Shown piece after piece: positions 1 through 8,459 of a DNA stretch of 64,000 nt. A program made the translations under genes and the position numbers. This DNA comes from Candidatus Cloacimonadota bacterium. GTDB taxonomy: Bacteria > Cloacimonadota > Cloacimonadia > Cloacimonadales > Cloacimonadaceae. The notes beneath the pieces were generated by a model. That model made no database searches and was not told the origin of the DNA. It saw only the letters and a list, made by a program, of their open reading frames with translations. The stretch is from contig JAQWBI010000001.1 in the NCBI GenBank assembly GCA_028706475.1, positions 144,129-208,128 on the forward strand. The letters are read 5' to 3'. Numbering within the stretch: the stretch's first letter is position 1; every line of letters starts with the position of its first letter.

Positions 1-8
1 TGAAATAA
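1..8 (+). CDS. Last codons of an upstream exported protein (partial)
   Basis: The window opens with (A)TG AAA TAA followed by a short spacer and a strong terminator. The same arrangement (ATG AAA TAAGC, spacer, GGCTCCC hairpin) ends the giant exported protein at 28176-33323. I infer that the window begins inside the last codons of another protein with the same C-terminal sorting-type tail. Only two codons are visible, so this rests on similarity of the 3' context. Confidence 0.35.
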
Positions 9-30
9 GCTTCGGCTTATCGTGATATGG

Positions 31-58
31 CAGGCTCCCGTTTTTGGGAGCCTGTTTT
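31..58 (+). terminator. Rho-independent terminator
   Basis: Perfect 9-bp stem CAGGCTCCC/GGGAGCCTG (31-39 with 46-54), 6-nt loop and a TTTT tail. It closes the transcript entering from upstream. Confidence 0.85.
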
Positions 59-87
59 AATATACAGTCACATATCTGGTGTCGTGG

Positions 88-350
88 CTAGCTTGGTGCG
101 CTAATCTCTATTGCTACAGCGACCGAAGGGAGCTTTTGATCCCTCCTCTTTCCCTTTGTTTGATACAGTGTTGAAGCTGATATCAAGCCGTTATCATCCT
201 ATGTTCACTCGATGATAACCCGATAATATCAGGTTCAAGTATAGATAAACCAAAGGGGGAATGAAGCTTCTGAATTATCGGCAGAAGTATCTGGCAAATT
301 GGAGTTTGGTAGCCCGGTAGCTAAACGACCTTCGTGTCTTGACGAGTCGC
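88..350 (+). repeat. Long intergenic repeat, copy 1 (about 260 bp)
   Basis: This stretch matches 15138-15402 along most of its length. Shared blocks include AGCTTGGTGYGCTAATCTC, ACAGCGACCGAAGGGAGC, a 52-bp dyad, TTCAAGTATAGATAAACC, AAAGGGGGAATGAAGCTT, GGAGTTTG and ACGAGTC. It fills most of the 400-bp gap between the opening terminator and mtnA. No reading frame of note is present, so it looks like a non-coding dispersed element rather than a gene remnant. Confidence 0.8.
179..230 (+). repeat. 52-bp dyad element, copy A
   Basis: One of six elements running from GATATC-type to TATATC/GATATC-type ends with a fixed length of 52 bp. This copy has the arm GATATCAAGCCGTTATCATC and a degenerate centre (ATGTTCACT instead of AGTGATCACT). 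The downstream G-rich GGGGAATGAA block lies 26 bp after the dyad. It sits 234 bp upstream of the mtnA start. Confidence 0.8.
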
Positions 351-464
351 AAGTACAAGCATGCATTGGATTGGGGATATGGAAAGTGCCGGATGTAACA
401 ATTCATTGACACAATCAGCACTACTATTCAGACTTGTTCTTTTACATTGACTACTGGAGACAAA

Positions 465-1499
465 ATGCAAATAAACGGACAAGAATACCGCTCAGTATGG
501 TTCGAGCGAAACCGCCTGAACATTATAGATCAGAACAGGCTGCCATTCAACTTCTGTATTCGTGAATTTGGCACCTATATGGAAGTGGTAACCGCTATCC
601 GGGATATGACGGTGCGCGGAGCTCCGGCGATCGGTGCTGCCGCTGCATATGGCCTTGCTTTGGCTGCCCTCTCCGCTCCGCAGGAAAAGTTTCGCACCTA
701 TCTGAGAAGTGCCCGTAATGAATTGCTTTTGGCACGTCCTACGGCAGTGGACCTCTCCATTGGCGTAAATTTCGTATATGAGAGCACTCTAAAGTTTATC
801 CCGGATATAGATCATGCTCGCAATGTGGCGCTTATGGCAGCCAATGAATATGCCAATCGCAGCGCAGCAGAGTGCCTGGAATTGGGTAATGTAGGTGCGG
901 AATTGATTCAGGACGGTTATCGCATCCTTACACACTGCAACGCCGGGGCTTTGGCCACTGTGGATTACGGCACGGCGCTATCGGTGATACGTCAGGCTCA
1001 CAAGCAGGGCAAAAGCATCTTTGTGTACGTGGATGAGACACGTCCCCGCTTTCAAGGTTCTCGTTTAACGGCGTATGAACTGGAACAGGAAGGCATTCCG
1101 CACGCCATTATTGCGGACAGTGCCAGCGGTTTCTATTTTTGGAAGAATGAAATCGATATCGTAATCACCGGGGCAGACCGCATCTGCTTAAACGGTGATG
1201 TGGCAAACAAGATTGGCACATACGAGAAAGCGGTTTTGGCAAAAGCTCACGAAGTCCCCTTTTACATTGCCGCCCCCCTTAGTACTTTCGATTTCGGCTG
1301 CCAGAAAGGTGAAGACATTCCCATCGAGATCAGGGACGAATCTGAAATCAAATGCATAGCTGATGTCTGCACGGCAAATCCCGCTTCTCCAGCGCTAAAT
1401 CCTGCCTTTGACATCACTCCAGCTGCCTACATCACCGGCATCATTAGCCCCAAAGGAGTATTTGAACCGGAAACTGCAGCGCAAAAGGTACAATTATGA
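465..1499 (+). CDS. mtnA: S-methyl-5-thioribose-1-phosphate isomerase
   Basis: Converts methylthioribose-1-phosphate to methylthioribulose-1-phosphate in methionine salvage; cytoplasmic. Family signatures seen are RGAPAIG near residue 40, the active-site Cys in THCNAGALATVDYGTAL, and the catalytic Asp in ITGADRICLNGDVANKIGTY. The length of 344 aa is normal. The start is the ATG at 465, preceded by GGAGA at ideal spacing; an upstream in-frame TTG at 447 has no good ribosome site. Its stop overlaps the next gene (ATGA). The neighbour is an MTA deaminase-type enzyme, which suggests an MTA to methylthioinosine to MTR-1-P route, although no purine phosphorylase of that kind is visible here. The archaeal eIF2B-like fold family includes related isomerases, but the motifs favour MtnA. 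Confidence 0.93.
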   Translation: MQINGQEYRSVWFERNRLNIIDQNRLPFNFCIREFGTYMEVVTAIRDMTVRGAPAIGAAAAYGLALAALSAPQEKFRTYLRSARNELLLARPTAVDLSIGVNFVYESTLKFIPDIDHARNVALMAANEYANRSAAECLELGNVGAELIQDGYRILTHCNAGALATVDYGTALSVIRQAHKQGKSIFVYVDETRPRFQGSRLTAYELEQEGIPHAIIADSASGFYFWKNEIDIVITGADRICLNGDVANKIGTYEKAVLAKAHEVPFYIAAPLSTFDFGCQKGEDIPIEIRDESEIKCIADVCTANPASPALNPAFDITPAAYITGIISPKGVFEPETAAQKVQL

Positions 1500-2815
1500 A
1501 AAAACATTATGAACACATTATCAAAGGTGGCACGATCCTCTGCATGGATGCCTCATTTCGGGTTTTGGAAGATCACTTTATCTGTATTGATGGTGGAAAG
1601 ATTGTGGATATCCTGCCCTTGGAGCTTATCGGGGATTACGAGGCCGATTACCTTCAAAACGGCTTTGATTGTCTGATTATTCCCGCTCTGATAAACGCAC
1701 ACAGCCATCTGCCCATGACCTATTTCAGGGGTTTGGCAGATGATATGGCGCTGAATAAATGGCTGGGAGAATACATCTGGCCTTTGGAAGCACGTATGGT
1801 GAATGCGGACTTTGTGTACGACGCCAGCCTGCACGGTGCGGCAGAGATGTTGAAAAACGGGATTTGTCTTACCAATGACATGTATTTTCACTGTGAAAGG
1901 ATAGTGCAGGCCTGTTCACGGGTCGGGATGCGAGTGATCGTTTCCGACGCAATCATCGAACGCGATAGCAACGTTGGTACGGCTTTGTATGAAGCCCGGA
2001 TGCTGGATCTTCAGGACTATTGCCAGGATTTCCCGTTAGCAGATTGCGCTTTTGCCCCTCACGCCATCTATACCTGCTCCAAAGATTTACTGCAATCTGC
2101 TGCAGAATTTGCCCTGAAGCACAATTGGCTGCTGCATACTCATCTCAGTGAAACCAGGGGGGAATTGGAAGACTGCCTGAAAACTCATGGCACAAGGCCT
2201 CTGGATTATCTGGCGGATCTGGGTTGGCTGGAAAACAAATGCCTGTTTGCCCACGGTGTGTGGCTAAGCCCTGAAGAATTGAAGCGGCTGGGAAAGAGCA
2301 ATTCTGCCGTGGCTGTATGTACAGACAGCAATTTGAAGCTTGCCAGCGGATTTGCCCCCCTAAAAGCGATGAACGAGCATGGAGTATGCTATGCTCTGGG
2401 TAGCGACGGAGTGGCCAGCAACAACAATCTTGATCTGCTGGAAGAGCTTTCCACCACTGCCAAGCTGCACAAAACACTGACTGCCGATCCGGAGTTTATG
2501 CCAGCACGGGAGGCATTCGCCCACATCACTATTGAAGCTGCCAAAGCTCTGGGCAAAGAAGACAGTCTGGGCAGTCTGGAGATCGGTAAAGCTGCAGATT
2601 TATGCATCATCGATACTCAAAATCTGCAAAGCAGCCCGCTCTACAATCCCTATTCCCAATTACTCTATGCCATGGGCTCCCATCAGATGCGGGATGTAAT
2701 GGTAGACGGCACCTACGTGGTGAAGAACTACCAATTGGTGAATTTGGATGAAGCAGAATTGGTGCATACCGCAAATGAATACAAGGTGAAGATAATAAAA
2801 GAGTTGAATAAATGA
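1496..2815 (+). CDS. mtaD: 5-methylthioadenosine / S-adenosylhomocysteine deaminase-type amidohydrolase
   Basis: Metal-dependent amidohydrolase of the TrzA/MtaD group (439 aa), expected to deaminate 5'-methylthioadenosine and/or S-adenosylhomocysteine. Zinc-site motifs visible are NAHSHLPM (HxH on beta-strand 1), HTHLSET, FAHGVWL and GSDGVASNN with the metal-binding Asp. The typical C-terminal cap GKAADLCIID is present. It overlaps mtnA by four bases (ATGA) and overlaps smpB in the same way, so translation is probably coupled. Adjacency to mtnA supports MTA as substrate. Other members of this family act on guanine, chlorohydrolysed triazines or cytosine, so the substrate is inferred from context. 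Confidence 0.85.
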   Translation: MKKHYEHIIKGGTILCMDASFRVLEDHFICIDGGKIVDILPLELIGDYEADYLQNGFDCLIIPALINAHSHLPMTYFRGLADDMALNKWLGEYIWPLEARMVNADFVYDASLHGAAEMLKNGICLTNDMYFHCERIVQACSRVGMRVIVSDAIIERDSNVGTALYEARMLDLQDYCQDFPLADCAFAPHAIYTCSKDLLQSAAEFALKHNWLLHTHLSETRGELEDCLKTHGTRPLDYLADLGWLENKCLFAHGVWLSPEELKRLGKSNSAVAVCTDSNLKLASGFAPLKAMNEHGVCYALGSDGVASNNNLDLLEELSTTAKLHKTLTADPEFMPAREAFAHITIEAAKALGKEDSLGSLEIGKAADLCIIDTQNLQSSPLYNPYSQLLYAMGSHQMRDVMVDGTYVVKNYQLVNLDEAELVHTANEYKVKIIKELNK

Positions 2816-3264
2816 GAGCTATCCAAAACCGTAAAGCCTTGCACGAATATAGCGTGGTGCAAAGGTTTGAAGCCGGAATCTCACTGAAAGGAACGGAGAT
2901 AAAGTCCATCCGCGCCGGCATGATAAACTTCAAAGACAGCTTTGCCAAGATCAAGGATGGGCAATGCTGGTTGATGAATTTTCACATCTCGCCTTGGGAA
3001 AAAGCTGCCTATTTCAATCATGAAGCCGAGCGCCCCCGCCGTCTCTTGCTCAACCGCCACGAAATCCGCCGCATCAAAGCCAAAGTAGAGGAGCAAGGTA
3101 TGACGCTGGTACCTCTGGAGATATATATCAATGATAAAGGACTATGTAAGCTCACCATTGCGCTGGCCAAAGGGAAAAAGACCTTCGACAAGCGGGATGC
3201 CCTTCAACAGAAAGATATGCAACTCGATAAAGAGCGGAGCCTGCGCTCTGAAAGACAGAATTGA
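2812..3264 (+). CDS. smpB: SsrA-binding protein (trans-translation)
   Basis: SmpB binds tmRNA and delivers it to stalled ribosomes. The 150-aa length is typical. Features seen are an N-terminal NRKALHEY block, the OB-fold core LKGTEIKSIRAG and INFKDSFAKI, the LLLNRHEI segment, and a basic C-terminal tail (KGKKTFDKRDALQQKD). The start ATG overlaps the previous stop (ATGA). It is the last gene of the mtnA operon. No tmRNA gene was recognised in this window. Confidence 0.95.
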   Translation: MRAIQNRKALHEYSVVQRFEAGISLKGTEIKSIRAGMINFKDSFAKIKDGQCWLMNFHISPWEKAAYFNHEAERPRRLLLNRHEIRRIKAKVEEQGMTLVPLEIYINDKGLCKLTIALAKGKKTFDKRDALQQKDMQLDKERSLRSERQN

Positions 3265-3317
3265 TGCAGGATTTGCACAAATGACGGGTAGTATGGAAAT
3301 GATAGCAAATTCTTTGC

Positions 3318-3345
3318 TTGACACATCTGTGCAGCATGGAATAAT
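3318..3345 (+). promoter_or_regulatory. Sigma-70-type promoter for the 3403-8294 operon
   Basis: TTGACA at 3318-3323 and AATAAT at 3340-3345 with 16-bp spacing, 58 bp upstream of the DUF4139 gene. The -35 is perfect and the -10 matches 5 of 6. It is the only good promoter before five closely packed genes. Confidence 0.6.
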
Positions 3346-3402
3346 CTGTTATCATCGTAACATTATACAGGGATTTAAGTAAGCAAATAAAAGGAGCCTC
3401 AA

Positions 3403-4743
3403 ATGAATTACCGGCTTATTCTCAGTATCATCATCATTAGCCTCTGCTCTAGGCCTTTGATTGCAGAAGATTGGATTACCATATACAACGACGACCTTTC
3501 TCTGATCCGTTCCCAATTTGAATTGGAACTGGAAAAAGGGCTGCAGAAGTACAACTTCGACGACATCACATCCCGCATAATGCCTGCATCCGTGATCGTG
3601 AAAAGCGACGGTCTACGCGTGGCAGAGCAGAACTATGAATACGACTTAGCCGGCAAACATCAGATTATGGCCAAGTATCTGGATCAGGAAGTGCTGGCAG
3701 TTACCAAAGATCAATCCAACCTGCGCGGGATTCTCAAATTCTACGACGGCAGCAGCCTGGGCATTATTGAAGAAGGTTCCGGACGCTTGCTGATAATAGC
3801 AGATGGCGAAGTGCAGTGGATCCAATTGGCATCCTTGCCCTCAAATTTCTACACTAAGCCCACTCTGGCCTGGAATCTGATCGCTCCCAAAACCGGAAGT
3901 TTCCCGGTCATGCTTAGCTACCTCAGCGGAGGATTCTCCTGGGATGTAACCTATAATGCTGTGTGGGACGAAGAAAAGCTGCATCTGAACAGCTGGGTAA
4001 CCATCAACAACCGCTCCGGCAAAGCATTTGAAGATATAAATCTGAAGCTGATCGCCGGAGATGTGAACCAGGTACAGCAGAAATACAGCAGGGCGCTAAA
4101 TTATGAGATGATGGAAGATAGTGCCGCAGGCAGTATGACGGCACCTGCTTTTGAGGAAAAAGCCTTCCACGATTTTCACATGTACACTCTGGATCAAAAA
4201 GTATCATTTGCAAACAATCAGACCAAGCAATTGGAACTGTACCCCACCCAAAATGTCACCGCTCAATCAGTATATGAATTCAGGACATTCAGTAGCAGTG
4301 TGAACAGCATGATCAAATTTGTAAATACCGAAGATATGGGCTTTGGTAAACCCCTTCCCAAAGGTGTATTCAAGATCTACAAGGAAGACAGCGATGGCAA
4401 TATGGAGTTCATAGGGGAAGACAGTATCAATCACACCGGCCGTAATGAAGAGATCAGCATCAATACTGGCAAAGCCTTTGACCTGGTGGCAAGCTCCTCG
4501 GTACGCAATCAGCGCACCATCTCCCAGAGAGCTTCAGAGCGTGAAATCCATGTAAACCTGAGGAACAACAGCACCGAAAGCAAGAGTATCAATGTGGTCC
4601 ACCAGCTTTCCGGAAATTCGCGCATAGTGCAATCTGAACGTCGTTATGCACTGGATGAAGTGAAAAACACAATTACTTTTACCGTGAATATGGAGCCCAA
4701 TACCGAGTATAACTTCTTCTTCCGTGAACGGAGTGAATGGTAA
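3403..4743 (+). CDS. Exported DUF4139 domain protein
   Basis: 446 aa with an N-terminal signal peptide (hydrophobic LILSIIIISLCSRPLIA, cleavage near residue 21), so periplasmic or surface-associated. The C-terminal two thirds resemble the DUF4139 domain: a beta-rich region with WDVTYNAVWDEEKLHLNSW followed by NRSGKAFEDINLKLIAGDVN. Function is unknown; the domain occurs in MucA-inhibitor-like proteins of several phyla. The start is supported by AAAAGGAG nine bases before the ATG. It is first in an operon with Hsp20, a DUF4390-like protein and a two-component system, so an envelope-stress role is possible but only inferred. Confidence 0.72.
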   Translation: MNYRLILSIIIISLCSRPLIAEDWITIYNDDLSLIRSQFELELEKGLQKYNFDDITSRIMPASVIVKSDGLRVAEQNYEYDLAGKHQIMAKYLDQEVLAVTKDQSNLRGILKFYDGSSLGIIEEGSGRLLIIADGEVQWIQLASLPSNFYTKPTLAWNLIAPKTGSFPVMLSYLSGGFSWDVTYNAVWDEEKLHLNSWVTINNRSGKAFEDINLKLIAGDVNQVQQKYSRALNYEMMEDSAAGSMTAPAFEEKAFHDFHMYTLDQKVSFANNQTKQLELYPTQNVTAQSVYEFRTFSSSVNSMIKFVNTEDMGFGKPLPKGVFKIYKEDSDGNMEFIGEDSINHTGRNEEISINTGKAFDLVASSSVRNQRTISQRASEREIHVNLRNNSTESKSINVVHQLSGNSRIVQSERRYALDEVKNTITFTVNMEPNTEYNFFFRERSEW

Positions 4744-4775
4744 AGTGATAAGATACATCTGAGGAGGTTTATCAA

Positions 4776-5216
4776 ATGTGCGAGAGGATATTTTCCAATC
4801 TTGTGGGCATACACCGGGAAATGTTGAAGCTTCTGGGGGAAGTGAATGCCATCAATGGAGACCCCCTGGCCATAGAAGATGCCATCGATGAAGCATGGCA
4901 TCCCCGCTGTGACGTGTTTCTTACCGATAGCGAATGGATAGTGGTGGCAGAGCTGGCGGGAGTGGAGAAGGACGAGATTTCCATCTCCCTGAGTCCGGAA
5001 TACTTACGCATTAGCGGACAGCGCAGCTTCCCTGCCAAAACATGTCCCGTGAGCTATTTCAATATGGAGATTGAAACTGGGCACTTTGAACGAAAGATAT
5101 ACTTTCCGGATGCGGAGATAGACAAAGAAAACCCAAAAGTGAGCTATATTAACGGTATCCTACGCATTGCTTTCAACCTCGCTCCCGTAGTGGAGCGTAT
5201 CATTCCGATCTTATAG
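4776..5216 (+). CDS. Hsp20 / alpha-crystallin family small heat-shock protein
   Basis: 146 aa; an ATP-independent chaperone that holds unfolding proteins. The alpha-crystallin domain spans about residues 43-140: CDVFLTDSEWIVVAELAGV, the ISLSPEYLRISGQR strand pair, and FERKIYFPDAEID ... VSYINGILRIAF, the family's usual GVL-type block. The C-terminal I-x-I anchor may be RIIPIL. A strong ribosome site GAGGAGG precedes the ATG. It is 32 bp after the DUF4139 gene and 12 bp before the next gene. No CIRCE element is seen near it, unlike clpB. Confidence 0.88.
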   Translation: MCERIFSNLVGIHREMLKLLGEVNAINGDPLAIEDAIDEAWHPRCDVFLTDSEWIVVAELAGVEKDEISISLSPEYLRISGQRSFPAKTCPVSYFNMEIETGHFERKIYFPDAEIDKENPKVSYINGILRIAFNLAPVVERIIPIL

Positions 5217-5228
5217 CGGGCAGGTCTG

Positions 5229-5786
5229 ATGCTGGAAGCTTTGGGAGCTAAAGTACTATCGGGAATCGTTGCTTTCTCGCTCTTGATGTTCTCGTCGTTT
5301 GAAGGGAACGATCCCCGCTTTGAACCCTTGAAGATTGCAAAAAACGATAGCTATCTCTTCATTAGCAGCAAGCTTGTCTCCGCATTTGACAACGATTTTC
5401 CCAGTATCTTCAGTTCTGGAACACCCATACCCATACACTTTACGATCAGCATTCGCAAGGGTAGCCGTATCTTGGGGCAGAGCCGCTTCACTCACACGGT
5501 TACTTTCGATACCGCAAAAGGTGTGTACCAATTGGACAAAGGCATGGGCGGTACGGCTTTATTAACTAAATCCATGGAAGAGATCATCCAGGAAGTGTCT
5601 CATTTCAGCGTTAGTGTTCCCTATCGAAAGAATTGGGGGGATGTGAGCATCCGGATAGAAGCAAAATTGCCCAAATTGCGCTTTAACAAAACGGATAAGG
5701 ATGTGGATCTGATGGTATTGTGGAAGTATAAAAAGCCAAGCGCAAAAAGCACTGTAAATCTGCACAAAGCGCAACACAGAGGTTAA
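5229..5786 (+). CDS. DUF4390-like exported protein upstream of a histidine kinase
   Basis: 185 aa with an N-terminal hydrophobic segment (VLSGIVAFSLLMFSS) that may act as signal peptide or anchor. The body (SSKLVSAFDNDFPSIFSSGTPIPIHFTISIRKGSRILG) resembles DUF4390 proteins, which in several proteobacteria lie directly before an NtrY-type kinase. Here too it ends 4 bp before the kinase start. I infer that it is a periplasmic accessory of the sensor. Family assignment is from memory of the pattern and is moderate. Confidence 0.6.
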   Translation: MLEALGAKVLSGIVAFSLLMFSSFEGNDPRFEPLKIAKNDSYLFISSKLVSAFDNDFPSIFSSGTPIPIHFTISIRKGSRILGQSRFTHTVTFDTAKGVYQLDKGMGGTALLTKSMEEIIQEVSHFSVSVPYRKNWGDVSIRIEAKLPKLRFNKTDKDVDLMVLWKYKKPSAKSTVNLHKAQHRG

Positions 5787-5790
5787 CTAT

Positions 5791-6945
5791 ATGAAGCAAC
5801 TGGGATTCCGTTCCACTATTATAATTCTCTTTCTGAGCGTCTCCATTGGTGGTCTGATGCTGCTGAATGCAGCCTTTCAAGCAAAACAGGAAGAGATTCA
5901 TCTGGCCATCGAAGGCATGGAATTGAGCGAACGGCTGCGCGAGATACGTTTTTACACAAATGAGGACTCACTGAAAGCCGGGGATATCATGCGCGAATAC
6001 GATGCGTCCAAAGCACTGTTGAATGTTGCTTTGGGGAATTCCCGGTTGGTTACCTCCGTGGTTCTGCTTTTGGTGATGTTAGCATCCAGCGCCATCTTTA
6101 TCCTAGCGATCATTTGGCTCAGTAAACCCTTGCGGGAGCTAAAGATGGCAACCGACCAAATTCGAGAAGGCAATTTCAGCGTGCATCTGCCCGATACCGG
6201 TATCCGAGAAATCCGCGAGCTCAAGAGCAGCTTCAATGTGATGTCCCGCGAGCTTGAAAACATCCAAAACAAGCTCTTGGTAGCAGAAAAAGAGATGATC
6301 TGGAAAGACCTCTCTCGCATCCTTGCCCACGAAATCAAGAATCCGCTCACCCCTATTCAACTGGTGGTTCAACGCCTGGAGGAACGCTTTCAGAGCGATC
6401 CTGACAGCGTCAAAGACCTGCTGCCAGAAACTATTTCCATCATCAGCCAGGAAATCGAGAATCTGCGGCTATTGGCACAGGATTTTAGCAGCTATGCCAA
6501 GGCTAGTCAACCCGATCGGGAACAGTTCAATCCCGCTCTGGTAATCCGCGAGATCGTGAAATCCTATTGCCAAAACTATTCTATTGAGCTGAATCTAAAC
6601 GACAATCTGAGTATCACTTTCGATAAAACTCACTTTTATCAGGTGATTACAAACATCCTGCAAAATGCCATTGATGCCTCAGAGGACGGCAAGCCCATCA
6701 GCATCAATCTGCACGGTGAACACTCCTATGTGGTGCTTAGCATCAAAGATGAAGGCAGCGGTATCGATCCCGCCGATCTCTCACGCATATTTGAACCCTA
6801 TTTCAGCAAAAAGACCAAGGGCACCGGTCTCGGCCTGGCGCTGGTGAAGAAACTATGCGAAGCAAACAGCGCTATCTTAAGAGTGAAGAGCAAAAAGGGT
6901 GAAGGCAGCGAGTTTACCATCATCATCGAGGAACACACAGCGTGA
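5791..6945 (+). CDS. NtrY-like sensor histidine kinase
   Basis: 384 aa. Two membrane segments (about 8-30 and 82-107) flank a short ectodomain of about 50 residues, followed by HAMP (KPLRELKMATDQIREGNFSV) and HisKA with the phospho-acceptor His180 in ILAHEIKNPLTP. The ATPase N box is NILQNAIDAS, G1 is DEGSGI, the F box is FEPYFSKKTKG and G2 is GTGLGLALVK. No PAS domain is evident, so this is shorter than classical NtrY (about 700 aa). The stop overlaps the response regulator start (GTGA), a typical cognate-pair arrangement. The signal sensed is unknown. Confidence 0.9.
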   Translation: MKQLGFRSTIIILFLSVSIGGLMLLNAAFQAKQEEIHLAIEGMELSERLREIRFYTNEDSLKAGDIMREYDASKALLNVALGNSRLVTSVVLLLVMLASSAIFILAIIWLSKPLRELKMATDQIREGNFSVHLPDTGIREIRELKSSFNVMSRELENIQNKLLVAEKEMIWKDLSRILAHEIKNPLTPIQLVVQRLEERFQSDPDSVKDLLPETISIISQEIENLRLLAQDFSSYAKASQPDREQFNPALVIREIVKSYCQNYSIELNLNDNLSITFDKTHFYQVITNILQNAIDASEDGKPISINLHGEHSYVVLSIKDEGSGIDPADLSRIFEPYFSKKTKGTGLGLALVKKLCEANSAILRVKSKKGEGSEFTIIIEEHTA

Positions 6946-8294
6946 AAATCCTCATCATCGATGACGAAAAAAACATCCGTCTCAGCCTCACTGGAATCCT
7001 GGAGGACGAAGGCTACGACGTGATCAGCTTCGGCAATATCCGCCAGGGATTGGCGGCCTTCGACGACGAGGATCCCGATGCGGTCTTGCTGGATGTGAAA
7101 CTACCCGATGGCAACGGCATCGACGCCCTGGAAAAGATCAAGAGTCTGGCACCGAAGATCCCCGTGATCATGATCTCCGGAAACAGCAATATCAGCGACG
7201 CTGTGAAGGCCATCAAGCTGGGCGCGTTTGACTTCCTGGAAAAACCGCTCTCACTGCCCAAGATCAAGATTACCGTAGCCAAAGCCTTGGATTATTACAA
7301 GCTATCCCTGCAAGTTATGCGGATGCAAGCCGACAGCGAGCGCGGCTGGCGCATGATAGGCCAAAGTCCTGTGATGCAGGAGCTAAACCGCCTCATCAAC
7401 CGGGTTGCTCCCAGTGCATCCAAGATCCTGATCCAGGGCGAAAGCGGCACCGGTAAAGAGCTGATTGCCCGCTTGATTCACATGCGTAGCAACCGTGCGG
7501 ACAAAGCCTTCACAAAGTTCAATTGCGCCGCAATCCCGCGGGAACTCATCGAGAGCGAACTCTTCGGCTTTGAAAAAGGCGCTTTCACCGGTGCTGATGC
7601 CCGTAAAAAGGGAAAACTGGAAGAGGCGGATGGTGGCACTCTGTTTCTGGATGAGATTGGTGATATGGAGCTGGCGGCGCAAGCCAAGATCTTGAGGGTG
7701 ATTCAGGAGGGTGAATTTGAGCGCGTGGGCAGCAATCTGACCCGGAAAATCGACGTAAGAGTAATCGCCGCAACCAACAAAAATCTATCCGAAATGGTGC
7801 AAAACGGCAGCTTTCGGGAAGATCTCTTCTATCGCTTAAACGTAGTACCCATCACCAGCCCACCCCTCAGGGAACGAAAGAGCGACATTCCGCTGCTGAT
7901 AGAACACTTTGCCAAAGATCTGGCCCTCGAATTGGGCATGAAAGTTAAAAGCTTCAGTGCGGATGCCTTGGCCGAAATGCAGCGATATCACTATCCCGGT
8001 AATGTGCGCGAATTGAAGAACATCATGGAACGCATCTACCTGCTCTGCGATATGGATTTCTTGAGTGCCGCAAACCTTGGCGGCATGATCCCGGACAGCA
8101 GCCCAAAGACAGAGGGCGACTCGCTGTTCTGGAGCGAAACTGCATCGTTTCAGGACAAGAAAAAGGAATTCGAGATCCGCTACCTCAGCAAGCAATTGGA
8201 GCGCTATAACGGGAATGTATCGAAGACCGCAGAAGCGCTGGGCTTGCAACAGAGCAATCTATCCCGTAAACTGAGCGAACTGGGTATCCGTTAA
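6942..8294 (+). CDS. Sigma-54-dependent response regulator (NtrC/NtrX family)
   Basis: 450 aa. The receiver domain (1-120) has the acidic pair DDE and the phospho-Asp in VLLDVKLPDGNG. The AAA+ domain (about 135-370) has Walker A GESGTGKE at about 166, the sigma-54-contacting GAFTGA loop at 213-218 and Walker B GGTLFLDEIGDM. A Fis-type helix-turn-helix is at the C-terminus (KTAEALGLQQSNLSRKLSELGI). An intact GAFTGA loop means it should activate sigma-54 promoters. The start is GTG, overlapping the kinase stop. One possible -24/-12 promoter in this window lies at 53953-53970. A run of 12 C lies just after the stop. Confidence 0.93.
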   Translation: MKILIIDDEKNIRLSLTGILEDEGYDVISFGNIRQGLAAFDDEDPDAVLLDVKLPDGNGIDALEKIKSLAPKIPVIMISGNSNISDAVKAIKLGAFDFLEKPLSLPKIKITVAKALDYYKLSLQVMRMQADSERGWRMIGQSPVMQELNRLINRVAPSASKILIQGESGTGKELIARLIHMRSNRADKAFTKFNCAAIPRELIESELFGFEKGAFTGADARKKGKLEEADGGTLFLDEIGDMELAAQAKILRVIQEGEFERVGSNLTRKIDVRVIAATNKNLSEMVQNGSFREDLFYRLNVVPITSPPLRERKSDIPLLIEHFAKDLALELGMKVKSFSADALAEMQRYHYPGNVRELKNIMERIYLLCDMDFLSAANLGGMIPDSSPKTEGDSLFWSETASFQDKKKEFEIRYLSKQLERYNGNVSKTAEALGLQQSNLSRKLSELGIR

Positions 8295-8304
8295 CAATTC
8301 TCTA

Positions 8305-8316
8305 CCCCCCCCCCCC
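8305..8316 (+). repeat. Homopolymer tract of 12 C
   Basis: Uninterrupted C12 eleven bases after the response regulator stop codon. It is intergenic, so slippage would not change a protein. It may also be a spot of uncertain length in the assembly. Confidence 0.9.
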
Positions 8317-8385
8317 ATCAATATTCCTGTCCCACACAGAGGTTTTCCGCTCTATATTTACCGATTTCCCCCACTGCATAGAGCT

Positions 8386-8459
8386 GTACCGAAGCAGATA
8401 TCATCGGGTTATCATCGAGTGATCACTGCTTGATAACGGCTTTATATCTGGTTCGGTAC
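8386..8459 (+). repeat. Dyad element, copy B, extended to 74 bp
   Basis: The 52-bp core is 8397-8448, centred on TGATCA at 8420-8425. Symmetry extends outward through GTACCGAA (8386) and TTCGGTAC (8452), making a 74-bp imperfect palindrome, the best of the six. The conserved GAGGATGAAT block follows 25 bp after the core (8473-8482). It lies 399 bp upstream of the next start. Confidence 0.85.

Noticed and set aside
88..350. CRISPR array or tRNA-like RNA in the long repeat
   Set aside because: There are only dispersed copies, no regular direct repeats with spacers, and no cloverleaf.
2812..3402. tmRNA gene next to smpB
   Set aside because: The downstream gap is only 138 bp and holds a promoter; no tRNA-like acceptor ends or tag reading frame are visible.
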